Assembly (NCBI GenBank): GCA_036505295.1
Contig: DASXTQ010000102.1
Span: forward strand, 1-50,585
Length of the DNA: 50,585 nt
Direction: 5' to 3'
Origin: WS-7 sp036505295
GTDB lineage: Bacteria; Eisenbacteria; RBG-16-71-46; SZUA-252
This document shows positions 40,688 through 49,490 of this stretch, piece by piece (position 1 is the first letter of the stretch; every line of letters begins with the position of its first letter). A program made the translations under genes and the position numbers. The notes under the pieces were generated by a model, which saw nothing but the letters and a program-made list of their open reading frames with translations, had not been told where the DNA came from and did not search any database.

Positions 40688-42072
40688 CGAAGCCGATCCG
40701 GGCCTGGTTCGAAGGATCGCGGGTGTTGGTTGTGGGGCTGGCGCGAAGCGGGATCGCCGCGGCGGGATTGCTCGTCCGACACGGTTGCAGCGTCCGCGGG
40801 GTGGACAGGAGGCGCGCCGAGGAGCTGGGGGCCTCGGCGCAGGAGCTTCGGGATCTCGGCGTGGAGCTCCGCTTCGGCTCGATGGATCCGCCGGAACTGG
40901 AAGGGCGCGATCTGGTCGTCGTGAGCCCGGGAGTGCCGCTCGATCTGCCGCTCTTCACCGAGGCGGAACGGCGCGGCATCCCGATCGTGGCGGAGGTGGA
41001 GCTCGGGTTCGGCGTCGCGCGCGCTCCGGTCATCGCGGTAACCGGAACGAACGGGAAGAGCACGACGGTGGAGCTCCTGGGCGCGATCGGGCGCGCGGCG
41101 GGGCGGAAAACGGAAGTGCTCGGCAATATTGGCACGGCCCTTTCGGAGAGGGCGGAGTCGGTTCCCGAAGACGGGCTCCTGGTGGTCGAGATCTCGAGTT
41201 TCCAGCTCGAGGCTTGTACGCGGTTCCATCCCAAGGTCGGAGTGCTGCTCAACGTGACGCCGGATCACCTGGACCGCCATCGGAACATGGAGCACTACGC
41301 CGGACTCAAGGCGCGCCTCTTTGAATTTCAGAACAAGGACGAGTTCCGCGTTCAGCCTCTCGGCGACTCGAGGATCGAGCTTCTCCTGCGGCCGATGAAA
41401 TCGCGGCCGCTCTGGTTCGGATTCGCGGACCCGACCGGGGACGGGGTGTGGCTTGAGGAGGGCTCCCTCCGCTTTCGCTTCGCGGGACGGTCGGGGGACT
41501 TGATCCGTCGCGAGGAGGCGGCGCTGCCCGGGCCGCACAACAGCGAGAACATGGCGGCGGCAGCGGCGGCAGCCCTCGCCGTCGGCATCCCTGAGCGCGC
41601 GATTGCGAAGGCCCTGCGCGAATTTCGAGGGCTGCCCCACCGGCTCGCGCTGGTCGCGGAGATCGACGGGGTCCGTTACGTGAATGACTCGAAGGCGACC
41701 AACGTGGACGCGCTCAAGCGAGCGCTGGAATCCTTTTCGCCGCCGGTGACCCTCATCGCGGGCGGGAGAGACAAGGACGGCGATTTCGCCGCGATCCGGG
41801 CGCTCGTCATGGAGCGCGTGCATTACGCCGTCTACGTCGGCGAAGCGGCTGGGAAGCTCGAGCAGTCGTGGCCGGACGTGCCCCATGAGCGGGCGCCGAC
41901 GCTCGAGGACGCCGTTCACGCCGCGCGGGCTCACACACGTTCCGGCGGTGTGGTGCTTCTCTCGCCGGGTTGCGCAAGCTACGACATGTTCCGGAATTTC
42001 GAGGAGCGGGGCGCCCGGTTCGAGGCCGCGGTCCTCGAGCTGAAGCGTTCGCTCGCGAAGGCGCGCCGATGA
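40684..42072 (+). CDS. murD: UDP-N-acetylmuramoyl-L-alanine--D-glutamate ligase MurD
   Basis: MurD adds D-glutamate to UDP-MurNAc-L-Ala. The 462-residue product has the N-terminal UDP-binding Rossmann part (VLVVGLARSGIAAA), the ATP loop GTNGKST (121-127), EISSFQLE, LNVTPDHLDRH and the C-terminal NDSKATNVDA and AGGRDKDGDF. LLSPGCASYDMFRNFEERG near the end is a very conserved family stretch. Both ends overlap neighbours by ATGA. Confidence 0.96.
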   Translation: MTKPIRAWFEGSRVLVVGLARSGIAAAGLLVRHGCSVRGVDRRRAEELGASAQELRDLGVELRFGSMDPPELEGRDLVVVSPGVPLDLPLFTEAERRGIPIVAEVELGFGVARAPVIAVTGTNGKSTTVELLGAIGRAAGRKTEVLGNIGTALSERAESVPEDGLLVVEISSFQLEACTRFHPKVGVLLNVTPDHLDRHRNMEHYAGLKARLFEFQNKDEFRVQPLGDSRIELLLRPMKSRPLWFGFADPTGDGVWLEEGSLRFRFAGRSGDLIRREEAALPGPHNSENMAAAAAAALAVGIPERAIAKALREFRGLPHRLALVAEIDGVRYVNDSKATNVDALKRALESFSPPVTLIAGGRDKDGDFAAIRALVMERVHYAVYVGEAAGKLEQSWPDVPHERAPTLEDAVHAARAHTRSGGVVLLSPGCASYDMFRNFEERGARFEAAVLELKRSLAKARR

Positions 42073-43244
42073 GCACCGCCATCGCGGCGACTCGCAGATT
42101 GGATTGGGCCATTCTTCTCCCGGTGGTCGGGCTGCTGGCGCTTGGGCTCGTGATGGTCTACTCGTCGAGCGCGGTCCTGGGCGCGGACCGCTATCACTCC
42201 GAGTTTTTCTTTCTGAAGCGGCAGGCCATGCGGCTCCTGCTCGGGCTCGTGGTCATGCTCTTTCTCGCGCGCCTCGACTATCACCGCCTGGTGGCGTTCT
42301 CCCCATGGGCCCTTGCGGGAAGCGTGGTGCTTCTCGCCGCGCTGGTCGTCCTCGGGGGCGCGGGCGTGCGCGGCGCCAACCGCTGGCTCTCGGTGGCTGA
42401 GTTCACGCTCCAGCCAACCGAGGTCGCGCGGTGCGTGTGCGTGGTCTACCTGGCGAAGCTCCTCGACCGGAAAGGGGACCGAATCCGATCGTTCCGGGAC
42501 GGCGTGCTCCCCGCAGCGGCGGTGCTCGGCGTCATCGCAATCCTGATTCTGAAGCAGCCGAATCTGGGGAGCACGATCGCTCTCCTCGTAACCGGTTTCA
42601 TCATGCTCCACCTCGCGGGAGCTCGGCCGAAGCATCTGGGCTTCCTCGCCGGCGCCGGGGCGCTCTTGGCCCTGGTTCAGGTCCTTCGCCATCCCTACAT
42701 GATGGACCGCGTTCAGGGATGGCTTTCGCATTGGGCGACGGGGTCGGTCGACGCGCAAGGGAAGAGCTGGCAGCTCCACCAATCCATCGTGGCGCTCGGG
42801 TCGGGAGGGGTCTTCGGCGAAGGTCCGGGCCGGGGAATGCAGAAGTTCTTCTTTCTGCCCGATCCGCACACCGATTTCATTTACGCCGTCATCGGGGAGG
42901 AGCTTGGCCTCGTGGGCACCGCGTCGGTGCTCGTCGCGTACGTGGTCCTCTTCTTGCGCGGCCTCAAGATCGCCGGCCGAGCGCCGGACCGTTTTGGATT
43001 CCTGCTCGCGGCCGGTCTGACCGTGAGCCTCGCCGTGTACGTCGGCATGAACATCTCGGTCGTGACCGGGATCATCCCGACAACCGGATTGCCGCTTCCG
43101 TTCCTGAGCTACGGAGGATCGGCCTTGGTCGTGAACTTGGGGGTCGTGGGTGTCCTACTCAACATCGCAAGCCAAATGCAAACCGGCATTCGAACCGGTC
43201 CGGTCGCAGGATCGAGCGCGCGGAAACGCCCGGGTGGCCGGTAG
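42069..43244 (+). CDS. ftsW: Septal peptidoglycan polymerase FtsW (SEDS family)
   Basis: FtsW is the SEDS glycosyltransferase that polymerises lipid II at the septum with the PBP above. The 391-residue protein has about ten membrane helices, with LGLVMVYSSSA, ANRWLSVAEFTLQPTEVAR, the long periplasmic loop WQLHQSIVALGSGGVFGEGPG split around SGGVFGEG, PDPHTDFIYAVIGEELG and TTGLPLPFLSYGGSALV. The position within dcw, before murG, supports FtsW rather than RodA. It overlaps the murG start by 11 bases. Confidence 0.95.
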   Translation: MSTAIAATRRLDWAILLPVVGLLALGLVMVYSSSAVLGADRYHSEFFFLKRQAMRLLLGLVVMLFLARLDYHRLVAFSPWALAGSVVLLAALVVLGGAGVRGANRWLSVAEFTLQPTEVARCVCVVYLAKLLDRKGDRIRSFRDGVLPAAAVLGVIAILILKQPNLGSTIALLVTGFIMLHLAGARPKHLGFLAGAGALLALVQVLRHPYMMDRVQGWLSHWATGSVDAQGKSWQLHQSIVALGSGGVFGEGPGRGMQKFFFLPDPHTDFIYAVIGEELGLVGTASVLVAYVVLFLRGLKIAGRAPDRFGFLLAAGLTVSLAVYVGMNISVVTGIIPTTGLPLPFLSYGGSALVVNLGVVGVLLNIASQMQTGIRTGPVAGSSARKRPGGR

Positions 43245-44370
43245 CGCCGCGGCGATTCGCGTGCTGATCGCCGCCGGAGGAACCGGCGGACATCTCTATC
43301 CGGGCCTTGCCATCGCGGAGGAGTGGATGCGGACGCATCCCGATTCGAAGGTGGTGTTCGTGGGAACGAGTCGCGGGCCGGAAACGCAGGCGGTCCCGCG
43401 TGCCGGTTTCGAGCTCAGGCACATCGCGGCACGGGGGTTCCCGCGCCGCCCCGGTTTGGGCTGGTTTCGCGCCGTGTTCGGGCTTGGGAGGGCCTTGGTG
43501 CAATCGTTCCGTCTGATCGTGGACTTCAAACCGCACGTGGTTGTGGGGACCGGGAGCTATGTGAGCGCGCCGGTGGTGTTGATCGCGAGGCTCTTCGGGA
43601 TCCCCGTGATCATTCAGGAGCAGAACTCCATTCCGGGCGCCACGAACCGCTGGCTCAACCTGGTCGCGACCGAGGTGCACATCAGCTTCGTGGAATCCCG
43701 AGGGTATTTTCGGCGAAAGAACAACCTCCGCGTCTCGGGGAATCCGATACGCCGGTCCCTTCTCCAGCAAGATCGGCTGAGCGCGTACGAGGCGTTCGGG
43801 TTGGATCCCCGGAAGCGGACGCTCTTCGTGTTCGGCGGGAGCCGCGGCGCGCAGAGCATCAACCGGGCCGTCCAGGGCGCGCTCGAGCGCTGGAAGGGCC
43901 TCACCCAGCTCCAGGTGATCTGGCAGACGGGTTCGGACGATTTTGAGGCGATCCGCCAGCGCTTTCAGAATTTTCCGCTCGCGGTACGAGTCTACGCCTA
44001 CCTCGAGACGATCGAGAAGGCCTACGCGGTCGCGGATCTCGCAATCTGCCGAGCGGGCGCGATGACCATCGCCGAGCTGGCCGCCGCGGGCGTCCCCGCG
44101 ATCCTCGTGCCCTACCCGCATGCAACGCGGGACCATCAGACCCACAACGCGCGGGGGCTCCTGGATCGTGACGCCGCCGAAGTCATCGCGGACAAGGACC
44201 TGGATCCCGAGGTCCTCGCCGGCAAGGTCGAGGCTCTGCTTCGCGACGAGCCGCGGCTTCGCCGATTGGCGAGGAACGCGCGGGCGTTCGCGCGGATCGA
44301 CGCCGCTCAGCGAATCGCGCGTTCCATGGAGCAGCTCGTCCATGCGAGCCCGATCCCGCGTGAAAGCTGA
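43234..44370 (+). CDS. murG: UDP-N-acetylglucosamine--lipid I transferase MurG
   Basis: MurG (GT28) adds GlcNAc to lipid I to make lipid II. The 378-residue protein shows the G-loop AAGGTGGHLYPGLAIAEEW near the N-terminus, VVGTGSYVSAPVVLIA, IIQEQNSIPGATNRWL, VFGGSRGAQSINRAV, CRAGAMTIAELAAAGVPAIL and YPHATRDHQTHNA. GTG at 43234 (inside the ftsW end) or GTG at 43261 could start it; the first allows a short lead. The next gene, murC, begins 6 bases after the stop. Confidence 0.96.
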   Translation: MAGSAAAIRVLIAAGGTGGHLYPGLAIAEEWMRTHPDSKVVFVGTSRGPETQAVPRAGFELRHIAARGFPRRPGLGWFRAVFGLGRALVQSFRLIVDFKPHVVVGTGSYVSAPVVLIARLFGIPVIIQEQNSIPGATNRWLNLVATEVHISFVESRGYFRRKNNLRVSGNPIRRSLLQQDRLSAYEAFGLDPRKRTLFVFGGSRGAQSINRAVQGALERWKGLTQLQVIWQTGSDDFEAIRQRFQNFPLAVRVYAYLETIEKAYAVADLAICRAGAMTIAELAAAGVPAILVPYPHATRDHQTHNARGLLDRDAAEVIADKDLDPEVLAGKVEALLRDEPRLRRLARNARAFARIDAAQRIARSMEQLVHASPIPRES

Positions 44371-44376
44371 GTTCGC

Positions 44377-45744
44377 ATGTACGGGAGAATTCGTCGGATT
44401 CACCTCGTGGGGATTGGCGGAAGCGGAATGAGCGGGATCGCGGAGGTGCTTCTGAATCTGGGCTACCAAGTGTCGGGATCGGACGTGAAGGAATCCGAGC
44501 CTGTGGCGCGGCTTCGCTCGCTCGGCGCGCGCGTCTTCATCGGCCATCGTGCGGACCAGGTGGAGGGGGCCGACGTGGTCGTCGCCTCGACGGCGATCGC
44601 GGAGACGAATGCCGAAGTCCTCCGCGCGCACGAGCGCGCCATCCCGGTCATTCCGCGCGCGGAGATGCTCGCCGAGCTGATGCGAATCAAGTACTCGGTT
44701 GCCGTCGCCGGGGCTCACGGGAAGACAACGACCACGTCGATGGTCGGGGAGCTTCTCGCGCACGGCGGACTCGACCCGACCGTGATCGTCGGGGGCCGGG
44801 TCCGCGCGGTCGGCGCGCACGCGCGGCTCGGGAAGGGGCCGTTCCTGGTCGCCGAGGCCGACGAGAGCGACGGGAGTTTCCTCCTCCTCAGCCCGACGAT
44901 CGCGGTGGTGACGAACATCGACGCCGAGCATCTCGATTACTACAAGGATCTGGCCCACGTGCAGGAGACGTTTCTCGATTTTGTGAATCGCGTTCCCTTC
45001 TACGGGGCGGTCGTCCTGCCTCACGACGATCCCAACGCCGCGCCGCTTCGTCCACGGGTGAAGCGCCGTCTGCTCACCTACGGATTCTCGGAGGGCGCGG
45101 ACTTCCGCGGCTCCGAGCTCCACGTCGATGGGCGGGGCGTCCGTTTCAGACTGAACGCGCGGGGTCGCGACGAGGGGGTATTCGATCTTAAAATCAACGG
45201 CAAGCATAACGCTCGAAACGCGCTCGCCGCGATCGTCGCCGGCTGGGAGTTGGGAATTCCCATTTCCAAGATTCGCGAAGCGCTCCACGAGTTCAGCGGC
45301 GTGAGCCGGCGCCTCGAGGTCCGTGGGGAGGTGCGGGGCGCGCTCTGGGTGGACGACTACGGTCACCACCCGACCGAAATCGAAGCCGCGATCGAGGCGC
45401 TCCGCGAAACCTACGGGCGGAGGATCGTCGCCGTGTTTCAACCGCACCGTTTCACGCGGACGAAGGCGCTGCGCGACCGGTTCATGACCTGCTTCGCGGG
45501 CGTGTCGGAGCTTGTGCTCCTTCCGATTTACCCGGCGGGTGAGCCCCCGATTCCCGGCATCGCCTCCGAGATTCTCGCCGATGGGATCCGCGCGAACGGC
45601 GCCGCGACGGTGCGGATGGCTGCGGATTTCGGCCAGGCCGCGAAGATCGCCCGCGAGATCCTGCGCGAGGGGGACCTCCTGGTCACGATCGGAGCCGGGG
45701 ACGTCTACCGCGTGGGAGAGCTGGCGCGGGGAGGCTCCGCGTGA
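44377..45744 (+). CDS. murC: UDP-N-acetylmuramate--L-alanine ligase MurC
   Basis: MurC adds the first residue, L-Ala, to UDP-MurNAc. The 455-residue protein begins with IHLVGIGGSGMSGIAEVLL, has the ATP loop AGAHGKTTTT (111-120), EADESDGSFLLL, NIDAEHLDYY, and in the C-terminal domain DDYGHHPTEI, FQPHRFTRT and IYPAGEPPIPG. The usual next gene, murB, is not present; the stop overlaps a 12-codon mini-ORF that leads into ftsQ. Confidence 0.97.
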   Translation: MYGRIRRIHLVGIGGSGMSGIAEVLLNLGYQVSGSDVKESEPVARLRSLGARVFIGHRADQVEGADVVVASTAIAETNAEVLRAHERAIPVIPRAEMLAELMRIKYSVAVAGAHGKTTTTSMVGELLAHGGLDPTVIVGGRVRAVGAHARLGKGPFLVAEADESDGSFLLLSPTIAVVTNIDAEHLDYYKDLAHVQETFLDFVNRVPFYGAVVLPHDDPNAAPLRPRVKRRLLTYGFSEGADFRGSELHVDGRGVRFRLNARGRDEGVFDLKINGKHNARNALAAIVAGWELGIPISKIREALHEFSGVSRRLEVRGEVRGALWVDDYGHHPTEIEAAIEALRETYGRRIVAVFQPHRFTRTKALRDRFMTCFAGVSELVLLPIYPAGEPPIPGIASEILADGIRANGAATVRMAADFGQAAKIAREILREGDLLVTIGAGDVYRVGELARGGSA

Positions 45745-45779
45745 GCGCGCGCCGCATCCGGGAAGGGGGGACCCCGTGA
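45741..45779 (+). other. 12-codon mini-ORF linking murC and ftsQ
   Basis: GTG at 45741 overlaps the murC stop (GTGA) and reads MSARRIREGGTP to a TGA (45777-45779) that overlaps the ftsQ GTG (GTGA). It could couple translation across the 31-base gap or be a remnant of a lost gene. No function is known; chance is not excluded. Confidence 0.35.
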
Positions 45780-46609
45780 GGGCGGGTTGCCGCACGACCG
45801 CCAGGCTCAAGCTCCCCGAGAGGCGGCGGCGCAATCGAAGGATCGCCGCTTCCGCGATCCTCGCGGCCCTTGCCCTCTGGGGGCTCACGGGGCTCGCGCG
45901 CCCCGCCGCTCGCGTGCTCGGCACGCTACCCCTGTTCCAAGCGGGACGGGTCGAGGTGACCGGCCTTCTCTACCTCACGCGGGAGGAGGTTCGGCCGTCG
46001 ATTCCCGTGAGCGAGGGAGAGAGTCTTTTCGACGTGCGCCCGGCGGAGATCATCCGCGCTCTGACACGGAATCCAAGAATCGAGAGCGCGTCGGTACAGC
46101 TCCTTCCTGCGGCGGTCCGGGTTTCGGTCCGCGAGCGTCGGCCGTTCGTGCTTGTGAACGCCGAGGGCCTTCTCGAGGTGGATTCGACCGGGACCATCCT
46201 GCCCCCGCTTGCCGGGGGGCTGATCGCCGACCGTCCGGTGGTCACCGGTCTTTCGATCCTTGCGCGTCGCCCGGGCGCGCGCGTGACCCTGCCGCGCTTC
46301 GACGACGTCCTCCGTGTCGTAACGCTCCTCGAGTCGCCGGACGTGGCGCTCCTGCCTGAGATCTCGGAAATCGTCGCGAGCGATCCCCGGTGGTTCGTCC
46401 TGCGAACCTCCCGGGATCAGATCCCGATCCTGATCGATCCGAAGGGGTTGACGCCGCGCTGCATGCGGGCGCTGGCGGCGACGCTCCGCGATTTGCGGGA
46501 TCGCGATCGACGAGTTTTAGGTTTGGATGCTCGATATCGGGGACAGGTGATCGTCCGGTGCGCTCCCGACAGCTTGGGCGAGGCGCCGGCGGTGCGGGAC
46601 AAGGTGTAA
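45776..46609 (+). CDS. ftsQ: Cell division protein FtsQ/DivIB
   Basis: FtsQ links the divisome's cytoplasmic and periplasmic parts and binds FtsB/FtsL. The 277-residue product has a short basic cytoplasmic tail, one membrane helix (about residues 24-42, IAASAILAALALWGLTGLA) and a POTRA domain (FQAGRVEVTGLLYLTREEV to RVSVRERRPFVLVN, about 55-125), then the beta-rich FtsQ domain with DGLLEVDSTG-like strand (EGLLEVDSTGTILP). GTG at 45776 follows GGAAGGGGGG; the position before ftsA supports the call. Confidence 0.9.
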   Translation: MRAGCRTTARLKLPERRRRNRRIAASAILAALALWGLTGLARPAARVLGTLPLFQAGRVEVTGLLYLTREEVRPSIPVSEGESLFDVRPAEIIRALTRNPRIESASVQLLPAAVRVSVRERRPFVLVNAEGLLEVDSTGTILPPLAGGLIADRPVVTGLSILARRPGARVTLPRFDDVLRVVTLLESPDVALLPEISEIVASDPRWFVLRTSRDQIPILIDPKGLTPRCMRALAATLRDLRDRDRRVLGLDARYRGQVIVRCAPDSLGEAPAVRDKV

Positions 46610-46623
46610 TCGGAGGGGGACTG

Positions 46624-47853
46624 ATGGCGGAAGCGAAAGTCTACGCTGGGCTGGACATCGGCACGACGAAGATCACCGCCATTGTCGCAGAGCCGGAGGA
46701 GGACGGGGAAGGGATCCGCGTCATCGGCGTGGGCACCGCGCCTTCGGACGGGCTCAAACGCGGCGTGGTCGTGAATCTGGAGAAGACGACCCGGTCGATT
46801 CAGTACGCGGTTCAGGAAGCGGAGCGCATGTCGGGCCGGACGATCCGCGGCGTGTTCGCCGGGATCGCGGGGGACCACATCCGCGGGATCAACAGCCGCG
46901 GCGTGATCGCGGTGTCGCGCAAGGACGCGGAGATACGGCCGCACGACCTGGAACGGGTCATCGAGGCGGCCAAGGCCGTCGCGATCCCCGCCGACCGGGA
47001 AATCCTCCACGTCCTGCCGCAGGAGTTCATCGTCGACGACCAGGACGGCATCCGCGACCCCGTCGGGATGTCGGGCGTGAGGCTCGAGGCGGAGGTCCAC
47101 ATCATCACCGGGGCCGCGTCCGCGTGCCGCAACGTCATTCGCGCCGCGGAGCGCGCCGGGCTTGAGGTGGAGGAGCTGGTGCTGGAGCCGCTCGCCTCGG
47201 CGGACGCGGTTCTGACGCAGGACGAGCGCGACCTGGGCGTCGCGCTGCTGGACATCGGGGGAGGAACCACCGATGTCGCGATCTTCTACGAGGGAAGCGT
47301 GCGCCACACGGCGGTGATCGGACTCGGAGGCTCCAACGTGACCAACGACCTCGCGATCGGCCTCCGTACCCCGGTCGAGCGCGCCGAGCAGCTCAAGCTT
47401 CAAAGCGGGTGCGCGCTCACGTCGATGGTGCGGCCCCAGGAAGTCGTGCAGGTGCCGAGCGTCGGCGGCCGGTCGGACCGCGAGGTGTCGCGCCACATGC
47501 TCGCCATGATGATCGAGCCGCGTATCGAGGAGATCTTCGAGCTGAGCAAGAAGGAAATCCGCACGAACCACATCGCCGACCTGCTCGGCGCCGGCGTGGT
47601 GCTCACCGGCGGCGCCTCGTCGCTCATGGGCATGCCGGAGCTCGCGGAGCAGGTCTTCGACCTGCCGGTTCGGCGCGGATTCCCGATGGGGATCACGGGG
47701 TTGACGGAGGCGGTATGCGATCCACGATTTGCGACCGGCGTGGGGCTTGCGATCCACGCCCATTTGACGGGTGCGAGGCCGCACGCGGCCGAGCGGGGGG
47801 TGCTGAGCCGTATTTCATTCGGGTTGAAGCGGTGGATCGAGGAGCTGGTCTAA
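46624..47853 (+). CDS. ftsA: Cell division protein FtsA
   Basis: FtsA is an actin-like ATPase that tethers FtsZ to the membrane. The 409-residue protein has the phosphate loops LDIGTTKITAIV (9-20) and LLDIGGGTTDVAIF (about 215-228), GLGGSNVTNDLAIGL and GVVLTGGASSLMGM. The C-terminal amphipathic membrane-targeting helix is visible in LSRISFGLKRWIEEL. An excellent ribosome site (GGAGGGGGA) precedes the ATG. ftsZ follows after 27 bases. Confidence 0.96.
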   Translation: MAEAKVYAGLDIGTTKITAIVAEPEEDGEGIRVIGVGTAPSDGLKRGVVVNLEKTTRSIQYAVQEAERMSGRTIRGVFAGIAGDHIRGINSRGVIAVSRKDAEIRPHDLERVIEAAKAVAIPADREILHVLPQEFIVDDQDGIRDPVGMSGVRLEAEVHIITGAASACRNVIRAAERAGLEVEELVLEPLASADAVLTQDERDLGVALLDIGGGTTDVAIFYEGSVRHTAVIGLGGSNVTNDLAIGLRTPVERAEQLKLQSGCALTSMVRPQEVVQVPSVGGRSDREVSRHMLAMMIEPRIEEIFELSKKEIRTNHIADLLGAGVVLTGGASSLMGMPELAEQVFDLPVRRGFPMGITGLTEAVCDPRFATGVGLAIHAHLTGARPHAAERGVLSRISFGLKRWIEELV

Positions 47854-47880
47854 TCCAGCGGAGGAGGGAGGAGTCGAGCG

Positions 47881-49110
47881 ATGCTTGAGTTGATTGATGA
47901 CGGGAAGGCTGTGTTGGGTGCCTCGATCAAGGTGATCGGAGTCGGTGGGGCGGGAGGAAACGCGGTGAACCGGATGATCCAGTCCGGCCTCCAGGGGGTG
48001 GAGTTCATCGCCGCGAACACCGACGCCCAGGTGTTGGACCAATCGCTGAGCCCGAGGAAGCTCCAGCTCGGGGCGGGCATCACGAAGGGGCTCGGTTCGG
48101 GCGCGAATCCCAACGTCGGCCGGGATGCGGCGGAGGAGGATGAAGCGAACATCGCCGAGGCGCTCGAGGGAGCCGACATGGTCTTCGTGACCGCGGGGAT
48201 GGGTGGAGGCACGGGCACGGGTGCGGCGCCGGTGGTCGCCCGCATCGCCCGGACGCAGGGCGCGCTCACCGTCGCGGTCGTGACCCGGCCCTTCGAGTTC
48301 GAGGGCCGGCGCAGAATGCAGCTCGCGGAGGACGGTTTACGGGAGCTTCGGGAGCGGGTCGATACGCTGATCGTCATCCCGAACCAGCGGCTTCTCACGA
48401 TCGTCGATCGCACCACGCCGCTCAAGGAGGCATTCCGCGTGGCGGACCAGGTCCTGCACCACGCGACCAAGGGGATCTCGGATCTCATCACGGTTCCCGG
48501 CCTCGTGAACCTGGACTTCGCGGACGTGAAGACGGTCATGGTCGAGCGCGGAAACGCGCTGATGGGTGCCGGGCATGCGACCGGCCCGAACCGCGCGTAC
48601 GAAGCCGCCCAGTCGGCGGTTTCCAGCCCGCTTCTCGATGATGTTTCGATCTCCGGGGCCGAGGCGCTCCTCGTGAACGTCACGGGCGGAGAATCGATGA
48701 CGCTCCACGAGATCAACGAAGCGGTCACGGTGGTGGTCGACGCCGCCGGCCATGACGCCAACGTGATCTTCGGCGCGGTCATCGACGAGCACATGGGAGA
48801 CGGGCTCTCGATCACGGTGATCGCAACGGGATTCGGAAAGGGAGAGGCGAGGCAGAAGCCGCTCGCCATGCCGGCGCCCCACGCACCGGCGCCTCGGATC
48901 TACGAGATGGACCCGCGCGAGCGCGCCGCGAGGCCGGTCACGGTTCGGCCTTCGCTCGAGGAACCCACGCCGGAGGAAGAAGGAGTCGTGGCGGCCGCGC
49001 GCCCCGGCTATCGGATGTCGCCCGGCTCGCCGCGCCGTCCGTTCGGCGGCAGGGCGATCACACGGGACAACATGGACGTACCGGCCTTCATGCGGAAGCA
49101 GATGGATTAA
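47881..49110 (+). CDS. ftsZ: Cell division GTPase FtsZ
   Basis: FtsZ polymerises into the division ring. The 409-residue protein has IKVIGVGGAGGNAVNRM, the tubulin signature GGGTGTGAAPVVA (108-120), NTDAQ (47-51), the T7 synergy loop NLDFADVK near residue 217, and a linker of about 65 residues ending in the conserved tail DNMDVPAFMRKQ, which binds FtsA and other partners. The ATG has GGAGGAGGGAGGAG upstream, the strongest ribosome site in the window, fitting its high expression. Confidence 0.98.
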   Translation: MLELIDDGKAVLGASIKVIGVGGAGGNAVNRMIQSGLQGVEFIAANTDAQVLDQSLSPRKLQLGAGITKGLGSGANPNVGRDAAEEDEANIAEALEGADMVFVTAGMGGGTGTGAAPVVARIARTQGALTVAVVTRPFEFEGRRRMQLAEDGLRELRERVDTLIVIPNQRLLTIVDRTTPLKEAFRVADQVLHHATKGISDLITVPGLVNLDFADVKTVMVERGNALMGAGHATGPNRAYEAAQSAVSSPLLDDVSISGAEALLVNVTGGESMTLHEINEAVTVVVDAAGHDANVIFGAVIDEHMGDGLSITVIATGFGKGEARQKPLAMPAPHAPAPRIYEMDPRERAARPVTVRPSLEEPTPEEEGVVAAARPGYRMSPGSPRRPFGGRAITRDNMDVPAFMRKQMD

Positions 49111-49111
49111 C

Positions 49112-49128
49112 GCCCGCTCGACGCGGGC
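49112..49128. terminator. Weak hairpin between convergent ftsZ and rpmB
   Basis: GCCCGC (49112-49117) pairs with GCGGGC (49123-49128) around a 5-base loop, just after the ftsZ stop and before the rpmB stop. No T-run follows on either strand, so intrinsic termination is doubtful; it may end both transcripts weakly or just block readthrough. Confidence 0.3.
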
Positions 49129-49163
49129 TCAGGAACTTAGGAGAGAAGCGAGCGCGCTCGGGC

Positions 49164-49388
49164 TTAAACAGTTCGGGCGCGCTGAGCTTCCTTGGCGCGC
49201 ATTCCCTTCTGGACGGCGCCGGAGCGGATGCAACGCGTGCAGGCCCGGATCGTTCGCGGCCTTCCTTGCACCACCGCACGCACGGTCTGCAGATTCACTT
49301 CCCAGCGGCGCTTGGTAACGTTGTGGGCGTGGCTCACGTTCTGCCCGTGTAGGACGCCCTTGCCGCAGATGTCGCAGGTCCTGGCCAT
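49164..49388 (-). CDS. rpmB: 50S ribosomal protein L28 (zinc-binding form)
   Basis: The 74-residue product is ribosomal protein L28: CDICGKGVLHGQNVSHAHN at the start and RRWEVNLQTVRAVV in the middle. Cysteines 5, 8, 50 and 53 form the two C-x-x-C pairs of the zinc-containing (C+) paralogue; some genomes carry a cysteine-free form for zinc starvation. The ATG has AGGAGG 7 bases upstream on the minus strand. It is convergent with ftsZ and divergent from recG. Confidence 0.97.
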   Translation of the reverse strand: MARTCDICGKGVLHGQNVSHAHNVTKRRWEVNLQTVRAVVQGRPRTIRACTRCIRSGAVQKGMRAKEAQRARTV

Positions 49389-49419
49389 GAAACCTCCTCT
49401 GGATCAGTAAGAGCCCGGG

Positions 49420-49448
49420 AGTGTAGCCGGTCTGTCTTCCGCGGGCAA
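49420..49448 (-). promoter_or_regulatory. Probable rpmB promoter
   Basis: On the minus strand TTGCCC (49448-49443) is followed after 17 bases by TACACT (49425-49420). Transcription would begin near 49413, giving a leader of about 25 bases that contains the AGGAGG ribosome site. Confidence 0.5.
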
Positions 49449-49453
49449 CCCGT

Positions 49454-49483
49454 TTGACAGCGTGGCGGAAAGCCGCCTAGCAT
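49454..49483 (+). promoter_or_regulatory. Probable recG promoter
   Basis: TTGACA (49454-49459), an 18-base spacer and TAGCAT (49478-49483) put the transcription start at about 49490, on or one base before the recG ATG. Its -35 lies only 5 bases from that of rpmB on the other strand. Confidence 0.58.
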
Positions 49484-49490
49484 CGATGCA

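Noticed and set aside
43159..45924. A 921-codon open frame on the minus strand opposite murG, murC and ftsQ.
   Set aside because: It lies wholly antisense to three clear genes, its translation is Arg/Gly/Pro-rich with no family motif, and such long shadows are expected at this G+C content.
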